A stretch of DNA of 64,000 bases from Nocardia terpenica (GCF_013186535.1 NZ_JABMCZ010000005.1:1612001-1676000); one strand, 5' to 3'; positions 40,302-49,870 are shown, counted from the first letter of the stretch. Notes: generated by a model from the sequence alone, not told the origin. Numbers and translations are program-made.

Positions 40302-41462
40302 CTACCGGGCATTTCGCGCCACCCTGAACCAGCCGGAACTGTCGGAGCCGATCAGACCGGCCAATTCCAGGGCGGGGAGGGCGGCACGGACCGCGGTGAG
40401 GGAAAGGCCGGAGTGCGTGGCCAATTCGCGCGGGAGCCGGGAGCCCGCGGTGGGGAGGGCCGCGTAGACGAGGGCCTCGTCCCCGGTGAGGTTGTCTTCG
40501 GTGGGTTGGTTGCCGGGGAAGCAGAGGTGGAGCGGGCCCGCCTCGTCGAGGATTTCCTCGGCCCGGGTGACCAGGAGTGCCTCGCCGTCGCGGATCATGC
40601 GGTGGCAGCCGACCGAGGCGGCGGAGGTGACCGGGCCGGGGATGGCGAGGGTCGGGCGGCCCAGGCGGCGAGCCCATTTCACCGTATTGCGGGCGCCGCT
40701 GCGCAGTCCCGCCTCGACCACCAGAACACCGTCGGCCAGGGATGCGATTAGCCGATTGCGGGCCAGGAAATGGTGTTTGTGGGCGGTGGCGCCCGGCGGG
40801 TATTCGCTGACCACCGCGCCGTTTTCGGCGATCTCGGTGAGCAGGCGGTCGTGCTGGGCCGGATACGCGCGGTCGATGCCGCAGCCCAGCACGGCGATGG
40901 TGGGCCCGCCGACCGCCAGTGCCGCGCGGTGGGCCGTGCCGTCGATACCGAAGGCCGCGCCCGACACTATGGTCCAGCCGCGCGCGGCGAGATCGGCGGC
41001 GATCTCGCCGGTGACCTGCTCGCCGTAACCCGTGCTGCAGCGCGCACCGACCACCGCCAGCGCCTGCTCGGTCGCGTGCAGCACCGACAGCGGGCCGCGC
41101 ACCCACAGCACCAGCGGCACCGCCGCCGCGGCGTCGCGCGACGGATCGAGCTGGCCCAGCCCGAGCAGCCGCCAGGCGGGCCATTCCGGATCGTCCGGGG
41201 TAATCACCCGCCCGCCGAGCCGGTCGACCGTCTCCAGATCCTTTTCCGCACGGTCGATCCCGCGCCGCAGCTCGGTCGGCCCGCGCAGCGACTCCGGCAA
41301 CGCACACTCGCGCACCGCCCGCGCCGCCTCGACCACACCGACCTGCTCGATCAGCGCCGACAATGCCGCACAGGGCCCCTCGACAACCCGCGACAGATAC
41401 ACCCACGCCAGCCGCCGCTCATCCGCATCGAGCAGCACCACATCCGGTGTGCCATCGACCAT
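40302..41462 (-). CDS. dprA: DNA-processing protein DprA
   Basis: Loads RecA on incoming single-stranded DNA. The 386-residue protein has the Rossmann-like DNA-binding core: VVGARCSTGYGEQVTGEIAA, IVSGAAFGIDGTAHRAAL, VLGCGIDRAYPAQH and the EYPPG...FLARNRLIASL region, plus a C-terminal winged helix. The ATG at 41462 follows GAGGGA; the frame is open far upstream but those residues are Arg/Trp-rich and look non-coding. It is part of the comM-dprA-xerC order conserved in actinobacteria. Confidence 0.93.
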   Translation of the reverse strand: MVDGTPDVVLLDADERRLAWVYLSRVVEGPCAALSALIEQVGVVEAARAVRECALPESLRGPTELRRGIDRAEKDLETVDRLGGRVITPDDPEWPAWRLLGLGQLDPSRDAAAAVPLVLWVRGPLSVLHATEQALAVVGARCSTGYGEQVTGEIAADLAARGWTIVSGAAFGIDGTAHRAALAVGGPTIAVLGCGIDRAYPAQHDRLLTEIAENGAVVSEYPPGATAHKHHFLARNRLIASLADGVLVVEAGLRSGARNTVKWARRLGRPTLAIPGPVTSAASVGCHRMIRDGEALLVTRAEEILDEAGPLHLCFPGNQPTEDNLTGDEALVYAALPTAGSRLPRELATHSGLSLTAVRAALPALELAGLIGSDSSGWFRVARNAR

Positions 41463-41709
41463 TCCCTCGATCCCGGCCGCCGCCGAAACCCCGAACGCCT
41501 CCGACCCCCTCACCGCCCGCACCCCCTCCCCTCCCGCGGACCTACCTCCCACATCACGAAATACCGCCCCCTGCCAACCCTTCCGCCGAAAGAACACGCG
41601 GCGGTGCCACCACGAGCCCCCGAAGACAATCCACACGACCACACATCGGACGAGCCTTCGTGCTCGGTAGCGACACACGAACGGAACGCCGGACCTGTAC
41701 AAACTCGCC

Positions 41710-43218
41710 TCACAGCGCACCCCGCTGGCGGAAGTTCAGGGCCTGCATGACGTCTTGGGCGGTGGGGACTTCGCCGCCGCGGAGGTCGCAGACGGTCCAG
41801 GCGACTCGGATGGCGCGGTCGGCGCCGCGGGCGGACATGCGGCCCTGGCGGAGGGCGTTTTCTACCGGGGCCAGGGACTCGCGGGGGAGGCGGAAGCGTT
41901 GGCGGAGGACGTGTCCGGGGACCTCGGCGTTGGTGGTCCAGCCGTAGTCGTGCCAGCGGTGGGCCGCGGCCTGGCGGGCCACCGCTACCCGGGCACGTAC
42001 CACCTCGCTGCTCTCGGCCTCGGAGGTGGCGAAGGCACCGGCGGCCTGGCCGTGCATTTGGACCCAGATATCGATGCGGTCCATCAGGGGGCCGGATAGT
42101 TTGCCCAGATAGCGGCGGCGGGCCAGCGGGGCGCAGATGCAGTCCACATCGCGGGCCGGGGCGCACGGGCACGGGTTCGCGGCCAGGATCAGCTGGAACC
42201 GCGCCGGAAAGCGGGCCACGCCGTCGCGGCGGGCGATGCGGACCTCACCCTCCTCCAAGGGAGTTCGCAGCGCCTCCAGGACCTTCGCGTGAATCTCGGC
42301 GCACTCGTCCAGGAACAAGACCCCGCGATGGGCGCAGCTCACCGCGCCCGGTCGCGCCGACCCCGAGCCGCCGCCGACCATCGAGCTCACCGACGACGAA
42401 TGATGGGGGGCGACGAACGGCGGCATGGTGATGAGCGGATGGTCGCCCGGCAGCGTGCCCGCCACCGAATGGATTGCCGTGACCTCCAGCGACTCCGACT
42501 CCGTCAGGGCGGGCAGCAGCCCCGGAAGCCGCTGCGCGAGCATGGTTTTGCCGATGCCGGGCGGACCCGTCAGCAGCAGATGGTGCCCGCCCGCGGCCGC
42601 CACCTCCAGCGCCCAGCGCGCCTCGTCCTGGCCCACCACCTCGGTGAGGTCGCCGCAGGTGCGTTCGGTGAGCGGCAGTTCCCCGGCGGGACCGCGCAAT
42701 TCGGCGTCGCCGCGCAGCCAGTCGACCAGCGCGCGCAGCGTCGGCACGCCGAGGATCGTAATGCCGTCCACCAGACCGGCTTCCGCCAGCGCGGACTCCG
42801 GAACCACCGCGACCGACCGGCCCGCGCCGCGCGCCGCGAGCACCGCGGGCAGGATTCCGCGCACCCGCCGCACCCGGCCGTCCAGCGCCAGCTCGCCGAG
42901 CAGGACCGTGCCCACCAGCCGCGAGGACGGAACCGAGTCGCCCGCGTCGAGTACGGCCGCGGCCAAGGCCAGGTCGTACACGCTGCCGACCTTGGGCAGC
43001 GTCGCCGGGGACAGCGCGAGGATCACCCGGCCGTCGGGCCACTTCTCCCCCGAATTCGTGACGGCGGCCCGGACGCGGTCCCGCGATTCCTGCAGGGTGG
43101 TGTCGGGCAGGCCGACCAGGTGCACCGACGGCAGGCCCTGGCCGATATCGGCCTCGATCTCGACGAGCTGCCCGTCCACACCCGTCACCGCGACCGAGTG
43201 GGCCCGGCCGAGCGCCAT
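41710..43218 (-). CDS. comM: ComM/YifB-type Mg-chelatase-like AAA+ ATPase
   Basis: A DNA helicase that helps integrate incoming DNA by branch migration in competent bacteria. The 502-residue protein has an N-terminal ribosomal-S5-like domain (VEIEADIGQGLPSVHLVGLP), Walker A TGPPGIGKTMLAQRLPG, Walker B GVLFLDECAEI, and the C-terminal Mg_chelatase_C region ending DVMQALNFRQRG. Its ATG shares one base with the stop of the preceding UPF0102 gene. Confidence 0.93.
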   Translation of the reverse strand: MALGRAHSVAVTGVDGQLVEIEADIGQGLPSVHLVGLPDTTLQESRDRVRAAVTNSGEKWPDGRVILALSPATLPKVGSVYDLALAAAVLDAGDSVPSSRLVGTVLLGELALDGRVRRVRGILPAVLAARGAGRSVAVVPESALAEAGLVDGITILGVPTLRALVDWLRGDAELRGPAGELPLTERTCGDLTEVVGQDEARWALEVAAAGGHHLLLTGPPGIGKTMLAQRLPGLLPALTESESLEVTAIHSVAGTLPGDHPLITMPPFVAPHHSSSVSSMVGGGSGSARPGAVSCAHRGVLFLDECAEIHAKVLEALRTPLEEGEVRIARRDGVARFPARFQLILAANPCPCAPARDVDCICAPLARRRYLGKLSGPLMDRIDIWVQMHGQAAGAFATSEAESSEVVRARVAVARQAAAHRWHDYGWTTNAEVPGHVLRQRFRLPRESLAPVENALRQGRMSARGADRAIRVAWTVCDLRGGEVPTAQDVMQALNFRQRGAL

Positions 43219-43577
43219 CAGAACACCGCCGCGAGATGGGTGATGACCGGCTCACCGCCGTCGCGCGGCACCAGCACCGACACCACGTCGAAGCGGATGT
43301 TGCGCCACGGCCCGGCCTGCTCGTTGAGCCACAGCAGCGCCAGGCGGCGGATACGCTGCTGTTTGACGAAGGTCACCGCCTCGGCCGGGGTGCCGAAACC
43401 CAGGCCGGACCGCGTCTTCACCTCGACGAACGCGGTCACGGCCGCGTCGCGGACGATCAGATCCAGCTCGCCGTAGCGGCAGCGCCAGTTCCGTTCGATG
43501 ATCTCCATCCCGGCATCGCGCAGGAACCGCGCGGCCAGCTCTTCCCCGTGTGCGCCGAGCGCCAGTTTGTCTGCCAC
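43218..43577 (-). CDS. UPF0102 (YraN) endonuclease-like protein
   Basis: The 119-residue protein starts MADKLALGAHGEELAARFL and carries the restriction-endonuclease-like core GELDLIVRD...VAFVEVKTRS (E, D, E-x-K). The family is predicted to act on branched DNA or Holliday-type structures. It overlaps comM by one base (TGATG), indicating tight co-translation. Confidence 0.88.
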   Translation of the reverse strand: MADKLALGAHGEELAARFLRDAGMEIIERNWRCRYGELDLIVRDAAVTAFVEVKTRSGLGFGTPAEAVTFVKQQRIRRLALLWLNEQAGPWRNIRFDVVSVLVPRDGGEPVITHLAAVF

Positions 43578-43668
43578 TCGCCCAGCGTGACCGAGACGGC
43601 TCCGGCCTCGGGCCGGGCGACCTGGGGAAACAGAAAGCCTGTGGATAGCCGCCCGGCTGTGGATACCG

Positions 43669-43974
43669 CTACTCGGGCAGGCGCAGGTCCGTCTTCTCCA
43701 GCTCCTCGATGTTCACGTCCTTGAAGGTGATGACCCGGACGTGCTTGACGAAGCGCGCCGGGCGATACATATCCCATACCCAGGCATCCGACATGCGCAC
43801 CTCGAAATACACCTCGCCGTCGGCGTTCTGCGGGCGCAGCTCGACGGAATTGGCGAGGTAGAAGCGGCGCTCGGTCTCCACCACGTACGAGAACTGACCG
43901 ACGATGTCCTTGTACTCGCGATACAGCGAGAGCTCCATCTCGGTTTCGTATTTCTCGAGGTCCTCGGCACTCAT
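43669..43974 (-). CDS. DUF2469 protein (Rv2901c-like)
   Basis: The 101-residue protein starts MSAEDLEKYETEMELSLYRE, with the near-invariant KDIVGQFSYVVETERRFYLA and an EVYFEVRMSDAWVWDMYRP segment. Size and sequence match Rv2901c, which lies between rnhB and yraN in M. tuberculosis as here. AGGAGGA lies upstream of the ATG. Its function is unknown; the near-invariance suggests an RNA- or translation-linked housekeeping role. Confidence 0.9.
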   Translation of the reverse strand: MSAEDLEKYETEMELSLYREYKDIVGQFSYVVETERRFYLANSVELRPQNADGEVYFEVRMSDAWVWDMYRPARFVKHVRVITFKDVNIEELEKTDLRLPE

Positions 43975-44017
43975 CTGGTGGAACGTCCTCCTTCTCGCCG
44001 CAATGCGTGTGCTGACA

Positions 44018-44809
44018 TCATCTCGCATGCGCGGTATCGGTAGCCACTCGCCTCGAATCGGGCAGGTCGGGCTCATCGGTCACAACGTCGATCGCGCCGG
44101 TGTCGCGCACGTTACGCCAGCTCCGGCGATGCTCACTGGTGGGGCCGAGCCGCTCCAGCGCGGCGATGTGCTCGGCGGTGTTGTAGCCCTTGTGCGCGGC
44201 GAAACCGTAACCGGGCATTCGCTTGTCCAGGTCGACCATCATGCGGTCGCGGGTGACCTTGGCCAGGATGCTGGCCGCCGCGATACAGGCCGCCGTCGCA
44301 TCGCCGCCGATCACCGGCAACGACGGCACCGGTATGCCCGGCACCCGGAAGCCGTCGGTCAGCACGTAGCCGGGCTCGGCCTCCAGCCCGGCGATCGCGC
44401 GCCGCATGCCCTCGATATTGGCCACGTGAATGCCGATGGAGTCGATCTCCCAGGCGGGGATCACCACGACCTTCCAGGCCAGGGCGCGGCGCTTGATGAT
44501 CGGGAACAGCTGCTCGCGAACGGGTTCGGTGAGCTTCTTGGAGTCGTTGAGCCCGGCCAGCGAGTCGTACGCCTTGGGCGCGAGCAGGCACGCGGCCACT
44601 ACGAGCGGCCCGGCGCAGCACCCGCGCCCCGCCTCGTCCACGCCCGCGACCGGTCCCAGCCCGCTGCGGATCAGTGCCGCCTCGAGCGTGCGCAGGCCCG
44701 CGGCCTTGCGCATCACCACCCGCGGCGGCCAGTCCGCACTCCGGATGACGGGTCGAATCTTCTTCTCGCCCTTGCCCTTCCGGGCGACGCGCTGCTGGTT
44801 GCGCCCCAC
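44018..44809 (-). CDS. rnhB: Ribonuclease HII
   Basis: Cleaves RNA in RNA-DNA hybrids and at single embedded ribonucleotides. The 263-residue protein has the catalytic VAGVDEAGRGCCAGPLV, GLNDSKKLT, the third Asp region GDATAACIAAASILAKVTRD and the GYGFAAHKGYNTAEH motif. The start is a choice between GTGs at 44809 (GGTGGG upstream) and 44818. The N-terminal 30 residues are basic and variable. Confidence 0.95.
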   Translation of the reverse strand: MGRNQQRVARKGKGEKKIRPVIRSADWPPRVVMRKAAGLRTLEAALIRSGLGPVAGVDEAGRGCCAGPLVVAACLLAPKAYDSLAGLNDSKKLTEPVREQLFPIIKRRALAWKVVVIPAWEIDSIGIHVANIEGMRRAIAGLEAEPGYVLTDGFRVPGIPVPSLPVIGGDATAACIAAASILAKVTRDRMMVDLDKRMPGYGFAAHKGYNTAEHIAALERLGPTSEHRRSWRNVRDTGAIDVVTDEPDLPDSRRVATDTAHAR

Positions 44810-44877
44810 TGCACCCACCGTTCGATTATGCCCCGGCCCCCGGCGTTCGATGCGCCGGGGCACGACGACAGCGTCGG

Positions 44878-45675
44878 TTACTGGGGATTCTGCGCTCGGA
44901 CCGGTCCGATCCGGTTCGGCGGCCAGATCTTGAACACCGCCTTGCCGCGCACGTCGGAGACCGGGACCGTGCCCTGATACCTGTCGTCCATGTGGGCGCG
45001 CGAGTCGGCGGATCGGTTCCGGTTGTCGCCCATCACCCACAGATTCCCCTCGGGCACCTTGACCGGGCCGAACTCGCGTCCCAGCGGATTGAAGTTGCTG
45101 AAGGCCACTCCCGGAACGTACGGGGCGATGTACCGGGCATACGGTTCGTCGAGCGGCTTGCCGTCGACCATGACCCGGCCCTGGACGTCGCAGCACTGCA
45201 CCGTCTGCCCGCCGACCGCGATGACGCGCTTGACGAGGTCGTTCTCGTCCGGCGGCACGAGCCCGAAGAACGAGAAGAAGTTCTGGACGCCCCGGACGAC
45301 GACATTGCTCGACCGGTTCGAGTGATACGTCTTGTTCCAGGAGTCGGACGGGCCGACGAACACGACGACGTCGCCCGGCTTGGGATCGCCGAAGTCGTAG
45401 CTCAGCTTCTCCACGTAGATCCGGTCGCCGGTGCAGCCGGTGCAGCCGTGCAGGGTGGGTTCCATCGACTCGGACGGGATCACGTACGGGCGCCCGATGA
45501 AATTCACCACCAGCGCCGCGATCACCGCCGCGATCACGATCAGGATCGGCACCTCTTGCCAGAACGGGCGGCCCTTGGTGTTCTTCCCGCGCCGCCGCCG
45601 CTGGCTTCGCCGGGATCCGCTCGCGCGTTCATCGTCGGCCCCTGGCGCGGTCACCGAGTCGCTTTCGTCTGCCAC
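44878..45675 (-). CDS. lepB: Type I signal peptidase
   Basis: Removes Sec and Tat signal peptides outside the membrane. The 265-residue protein has a basic cytoplasmic N-terminus, one membrane anchor (VPILIVIAAVIAALVVNFIG), the catalytic serine in YVIPSESMEPTL, and the catalytic lysine in LVKRVIAVGGQTVQC, with the later GDNRNRSADSR box. The GTG at 45675 has no ribosome-binding site; a TACTCT hexamer seven bases upstream suggests a leaderless mRNA. It lies about 110 bp after rplS. Confidence 0.93.
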   Translation of the reverse strand: MADESDSVTAPGADDERASGSRRSQRRRRGKNTKGRPFWQEVPILIVIAAVIAALVVNFIGRPYVIPSESMEPTLHGCTGCTGDRIYVEKLSYDFGDPKPGDVVVFVGPSDSWNKTYHSNRSSNVVVRGVQNFFSFFGLVPPDENDLVKRVIAVGGQTVQCCDVQGRVMVDGKPLDEPYARYIAPYVPGVAFSNFNPLGREFGPVKVPEGNLWVMGDNRNRSADSRAHMDDRYQGTVPVSDVRGKAVFKIWPPNRIGPVRAQNPQ

Positions 45676-45682
45676 GCGGAAC

Positions 45683-45688
45683 AGAGTA
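45683..45688 (-). promoter_or_regulatory. Possible -10 element giving a leaderless lepB transcript
   Basis: TACTCT on the minus strand lies 7 bp before the GTG of lepB, and no Shine-Dalgarno sequence is present. This is the arrangement of leaderless transcripts, which are frequent in mycobacteria and relatives. No -35 was assigned. Confidence 0.35.
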
Positions 45689-45736
45689 GCCGAGCACCGC
45701 CGTCGCGGGCTTGTCGCCGCCTGAGCGTCGGACAAG

Positions 45737-45766
45737 CGAACCCCCGGCCCAAGGACCGGGGGTTCG
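45737..45766 (-). terminator. Hairpin terminator after rplS
   Basis: CGAACCCCCGG (45737-45747) and CCGGGGGTTCG (45756-45766) form a perfect 11-bp stem with an 8-nt loop, 21 bp after the rplS stop. There is no strong T-run, as often in actinomycetes. Confidence 0.75.
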
Positions 45767-45787
45767 ATGCTGCGCAGACGCGACGGG

Positions 45788-46129
45788 TCAGCGCTTTTCC
45801 TTGATCTTGGCGGCCTTGCCGCGCAGATCGCGCAGGTAGTACAGCTTGGCCCGGCGGACATCGCCGCGGGTCACGACATCGATGTGGTCGATGTTCGGGC
45901 TGTGCACCGGGAAGGTGCGCTCGACGCCGACACCGAAGGACACCTTGCGGACCGTGAAGGTCTCGCGGATGCCGCCACCCTGACGCCGGATGACGGCGCC
46001 CTTGAAGACCTGGAGACGCTCCTTGTTGCCTTCGATAACCTTCACGTGCACGTTGATGGTGTCACCCGGCCGGAAGTCGGGGACATCGGTGCGCAACGAC
46101 TTTTCGTCGACGAAGTCGAGGGTGTTCAT
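45788..46129 (-). CDS. rplS: 50S ribosomal protein L19
   Basis: The 113-residue protein has the universal L19 pattern: VPDFRPGDTINVHVKVIEG, FKGAVIRRQGGGIRETFTVR, KVSFGVGVERTFPVHSPNID and the C-terminal RAKLYYLRDLRGKAAKIKEK. ATG follows AAAGGACG. A perfect hairpin follows the gene, so it is probably transcribed alone or as the end of an upstream unit. Confidence 0.98.
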   Translation of the reverse strand: MNTLDFVDEKSLRTDVPDFRPGDTINVHVKVIEGNKERLQVFKGAVIRRQGGGIRETFTVRKVSFGVGVERTFPVHSPNIDHIDVVTRGDVRRAKLYYLRDLRGKAAKIKEKR

Positions 46130-46293
46130 TTCCGTCCTTTTGGAGTTCGCGCGAACAGAGGAACCTGGCGGCGCCGTCGGGCGCTCGGCCGGTTCGTGCT
46201 CCGGATATTGGGCGGTGCGCTGGGCCGAACTCGCCCAGGGCAACCCGAGCATTGTGCCAGATCGGAGCGGGTGGGGCGAAATCGGGGTCGGGA

Positions 46294-47202
46294 TCAGCGC
46301 CGGACGCCGTCGCCATGATGCACCGGATCGAGCCCGCCGTCCGGCCCGCCGGGCAGCGGCTCGTGCTCGCCGCGGTGCGGGGCGGGCGGCGCCGGGAGCA
46401 CGGTCCGGGCCAGTTCCTCCTCGGTGGCCCGGCGGATGTGCGCGACATCGGGTTTGCCCGCGATCAGGTCCTGCACGAAGATCTTGGCCCGGATCACCGG
46501 CCTGCGGTAGCGGCGTTCGCGCACGACCGCGCGGCGCATGAGCGTCTTGCGGCCCGCGTAGCGCCAGCGCGCCCACGGCGCTCCCGGCCGGCTCAGCCGC
46601 AACGCGCCGACGACCAGCAGCGGCAGGAAGAACATGCCGAACAGGCCGGTCCAGATCTTGCCCTTGGCGATGACGATCGCGGCGAGCATCAGATTCACCA
46701 CCGCGAAGATGATCAGGAAGATGTGCCCGGCCCGGCCGTCGTGGCGAATGTCGTTGATATCCAGCAGCCACAGCGGATGGAAGCCCAGCAGCAGCAACCC
46801 GGTCACGGCGAGCGCGACGAACACCGCGTCCACCGAGGTGCGGCCCTGCTCCTCCCAGTACACGTCGCGCAGGTAGTAGATGAGCGCGAATTCGTCCAGC
46901 ACCAGCGACGCGCCGAGGCCGAACACCGAGGCGAGCGTGGCCACCGTCGGCACCCCCGCGTCGTAGAGGGTGACCAGTCCGATGCCGGACAGCAGCACCA
47001 GCACCACGCCGAACACCATGTGGTGGATGTGCACATTGCCGGCGCGCAGATTACCCGGCCACCAGCGCACCTGCTTGCGAATCAGCCGCACGCTGAGGCG
47101 GATCAGCAGGAAGCCGACGATGAATCCGAGCAGGAAGCACAGCAGCGGCACCCGCCCGTGATCGATCACGGACTCGTCGAGCCACCGTCGCAAACCAGAC
47201 AT
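46294..47202 (-). CDS. Conserved multi-pass membrane protein of unknown function
   Basis: The protein of about 302 residues starts MSGLRRWLDESVIDHGRVPL with GGAGACG upstream and has six or seven hydrophobic segments. A His-rich loop NVHIHHMVFGVVLVLLSG precedes an acidic LGASLVLDEFALIYYLRD segment, a His and acidic combination that could bind metal. The C-terminal 90 residues are a basic cytoplasmic tail. I recognise it only as a conserved actinobacterial family without known role. Confidence 0.7.
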   Translation of the reverse strand: MSGLRRWLDESVIDHGRVPLLCFLLGFIVGFLLIRLSVRLIRKQVRWWPGNLRAGNVHIHHMVFGVVLVLLSGIGLVTLYDAGVPTVATLASVFGLGASLVLDEFALIYYLRDVYWEEQGRTSVDAVFVALAVTGLLLLGFHPLWLLDINDIRHDGRAGHIFLIIFAVVNLMLAAIVIAKGKIWTGLFGMFFLPLLVVGALRLSRPGAPWARWRYAGRKTLMRRAVVRERRYRRPVIRAKIFVQDLIAGKPDVAHIRRATEEELARTVLPAPPAPHRGEHEPLPGGPDGGLDPVHHGDGVRR

Positions 47203-47327
47203 CCCGTCGTCTCCGCGTTCGGGCGTGGGCAACTGACCGAACCACCACATTGTGCAGCAGTCAGCTGAACACCCGGGTGCACCCCGCCCGACACGTCACT
47301 GTCCGCGGGGTGTCCCAGCGCTGCCGA

Positions 47328-49724
47328 TCAGCGACCGAACCCCGCGCGCCGCAGCGCATCGGCCATCGCGCCGCTGGGCTCGGGTGCGTTGCGGCGCTGC
47401 GCATTTCGACCCTGGCCCTGACCCTGCCCCTGGCCGCGCCGGTCGCCGCCGCGCTGCTGCTGGCCGCCGCGCTGCTGGCCACCCCGGCCCTGACCGGACT
47501 GGCGGCCGCCGCCGCGGCCCTCGCCGCGCTCCGGCTTACCGGCCCCGGGCTCGTCGTCCAGGCGCAGGCTGAGCCCGATGCGCTGGCGGGCCACGTCGAC
47601 CTCGAGCACCTTGACCCGCACCACGTCGCCGGACTTCACCACCTCGCGCGGATCGCGAACGAAGTTGTGCGACATGGCCGACACGTGCACCAGGCCGTCC
47701 TGATGCACGCCGATGTCGACGAACGCGCCGAACGCGGCCACATTGGTGACCACCCCCTCGAGCACCATGCCGGGCTCCAGGTCGGCGACCTTCTCGATGC
47801 CCGCGGCGAATTCGGCGGTCTTGAACTCCGGGCGCGGGTCGCGGCCCGGCTTCTCCAGCTCGGCGATGATGTCGGTGACGGTGGGCACGCCGAAGCGCTC
47901 GTCGGTGAACTCGGCCGGGCGCAGCGCGCGCAGCACGGTGGTGTTGCCGATCAGCTCGGCGACGCCGCGGCCGGTGCCGTCCAGGATGCGACGCACCACC
48001 GGGTACGCCTCGGGGTGCACGGCGGAGCTGTCGAGCGGGTCGTCGCCGCCGCGGATGCGCAGGAAGCCCGCGCACTGTTCGAACGCCTTGGGGCCCAGCC
48101 GCGGCACGTCGCGCAGCGCGGCGCGGCTGCGGAACGGGCCGTTCTGGTCCCGGTGCGCCACAATGCTTTCCGCCACCGACGAGGACACGCCCGAGACCCG
48201 GGACAGCAGCGGCACCGAGGCGGTGTTGACGTCGACGCCGACCGCGTTCACCGCGTCCTCGACAACCGCGCCCAGCGAGCGGGCCAGCAGCGTCTCCGAC
48301 ACGTCGTGCTGGTACTGGCCCACGCCGATCGACTTGGGCTCGATCTTCACCAGCTCGGCCAGCGGGTCCTGCAGGCGGCGGGCGATGGAGACCGCGCCGC
48401 GCAGCGACACGTCCAGCTCCGGAAGCTCCTGGGAGGCGTAGGCCGAGGCCGAGTACACCGACGCGCCCGCCTCGGAGACCACGATCTTGGTGGGCTTGTT
48501 CTCCGGGATGCGCGAGATCAGTTCCACGGCAAGGGCATCGGTCTCCCGCGAGGCGGTGCCGTTGCCGATCGCGATGAGCTCGACCCCGAACCGGGCGACG
48601 AGCGCGCCCAGCACCGCCAGCGACTTCTCGGTCTGGCCCTGCGGCTTGTGCGGGTAGATGGTCTCGGTGGCGACGACCTTGCCGGTGGCGTCGACGACGG
48701 CCACCTTGACGCCGGTGCGGTAACCCGGGTCCAGGCCCATGGTGGTGCGGCTCCCGGCGGGCGCGGCCAGCAGCAGATCGCGCAGGTTGGTGGCGAACAC
48801 GTCGACCGCGTCCTTCTCGGCGGACTGGCGCAGCCGCATGCGGATGTCGATGCCGAGACTGACCTGCAGCTTGGTGCGCCAAGCCCAGCGCACGGTGTCC
48901 AGCAGCCAGGAGTCGGCGGGGCGGCCCTGATCGGCGATGCCGAACTTCAGCGCGATGCGGCCCTCGTAGATGGTGCGCTCGCCCGCCTCGGGCTCTTCGG
49001 TATCGGGCTCGAGGTGCAGCGTGAGCACGTCTTCTTTCTCGCCGCGCAGCAGCGCCAAGATGCGGTGCGAGGGCAGCTTGGTGAACGGCTCGCTGAACTC
49101 GAAGTAGTCGGCGAACTTGGCGCCCGGCTCCTCCTTGCCGGAGCGCACCTTCGAGCTGATTCGGCCGCGGTTCCACATGAGCTCGCGCAGCTCGCCGACC
49201 AGGTCGGCGTCCTCGGCGAAGCGTTCGACCAGGATGGCGCGGGCGCCGTCGAGCTGCTCGGCGCTGTACTGGGCGGGATCGGTGGTGGGGTCGGTCAGCA
49301 GGGCGTCGGCGACCGGTTCATGACCGGCCTCACGGGCGATCTGCGCCTTGGTGCGGCGCTTCGGCTTGTACGGCAGGTAGATGTCCTCGAGGCGGGCCTT
49401 GGTCTCGGCCAGCATGATCTGCTGCTCCAGGGCGGCGTCCAATTTGCCCTGGCCGCGAATGGATTCGAGGATCGACGTCCGGCGCTCGTCCAGTTCGCGC
49501 AGGTAGTGCAGCCGCTCCTCCAGCTGCCGCAGCTGCGCGTCGTCGAGTCCGCCGGTGACCTCCTTGCGGTAGCGGGCGATGAACGGAACGGTCGATCCGC
49601 CGTCGAGGAGCTCGACGGCGGCGCGAACCTGTTCGTCGCGCACGCTCAGCTCTTCGGCGATTCGCCGGCCGACGCTGGCTAGGCGGATGGTTCCGGTGCT
49701 GACGGGTTCGGAGGCTGTCGTCAC
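47328..49724 (-). CDS. tex: Tex-family RNA-binding transcription accessory protein
   Basis: The 798-residue protein has the Tex architecture: N-terminal helical Tex_N domain (TVPFIARYRKEVTGGLDD), a YqgF/RNase-H-like domain (MGLDPGYRTGVKVAVVDATG), a helix-hairpin-helix pair (VNAVGVDVNTASVPLLSRVS), and a C-terminal S1 RNA-binding domain (LEGVVTNVAAFGAFVDIGVH). After the S1 domain comes a Gly/Gln/Arg-rich tail of about 60 residues (GQGRGGQQRGGQQQRGG). Tex affects transcription termination and toxin expression in other bacteria; its biochemical role is not settled. Confidence 0.95.
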   Translation of the reverse strand: MTTASEPVSTGTIRLASVGRRIAEELSVRDEQVRAAVELLDGGSTVPFIARYRKEVTGGLDDAQLRQLEERLHYLRELDERRTSILESIRGQGKLDAALEQQIMLAETKARLEDIYLPYKPKRRTKAQIAREAGHEPVADALLTDPTTDPAQYSAEQLDGARAILVERFAEDADLVGELRELMWNRGRISSKVRSGKEEPGAKFADYFEFSEPFTKLPSHRILALLRGEKEDVLTLHLEPDTEEPEAGERTIYEGRIALKFGIADQGRPADSWLLDTVRWAWRTKLQVSLGIDIRMRLRQSAEKDAVDVFATNLRDLLLAAPAGSRTTMGLDPGYRTGVKVAVVDATGKVVATETIYPHKPQGQTEKSLAVLGALVARFGVELIAIGNGTASRETDALAVELISRIPENKPTKIVVSEAGASVYSASAYASQELPELDVSLRGAVSIARRLQDPLAELVKIEPKSIGVGQYQHDVSETLLARSLGAVVEDAVNAVGVDVNTASVPLLSRVSGVSSSVAESIVAHRDQNGPFRSRAALRDVPRLGPKAFEQCAGFLRIRGGDDPLDSSAVHPEAYPVVRRILDGTGRGVAELIGNTTVLRALRPAEFTDERFGVPTVTDIIAELEKPGRDPRPEFKTAEFAAGIEKVADLEPGMVLEGVVTNVAAFGAFVDIGVHQDGLVHVSAMSHNFVRDPREVVKSGDVVRVKVLEVDVARQRIGLSLRLDDEPGAGKPERGEGRGGGRQSGQGRGGQQRGGQQQRGGDRRGQGQGQGQGRNAQRRNAPEPSGAMADALRRAGFGR

Positions 49725-49870
49725 GCCCGCAGACGATACAGCCCCGCCTCTCCGAGCTTTTAGGCCATACCAGTCGGGTGCCGCGAAAGTTGATCACAGG
49801 TCCTGCGTGAGTGGGTGATTGGGTTTTGGGCGTACCCGACGAGTTACCTATGTGCTGACTAAAGGGTGGG

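Noticed and set aside
47250..49682. 810-residue open frame on the plus strand opposite tex
   Set aside because: Covers the whole of tex, which has all its domains in the minus-strand frame. The plus product has only His/Arg/Ala-rich sequence.
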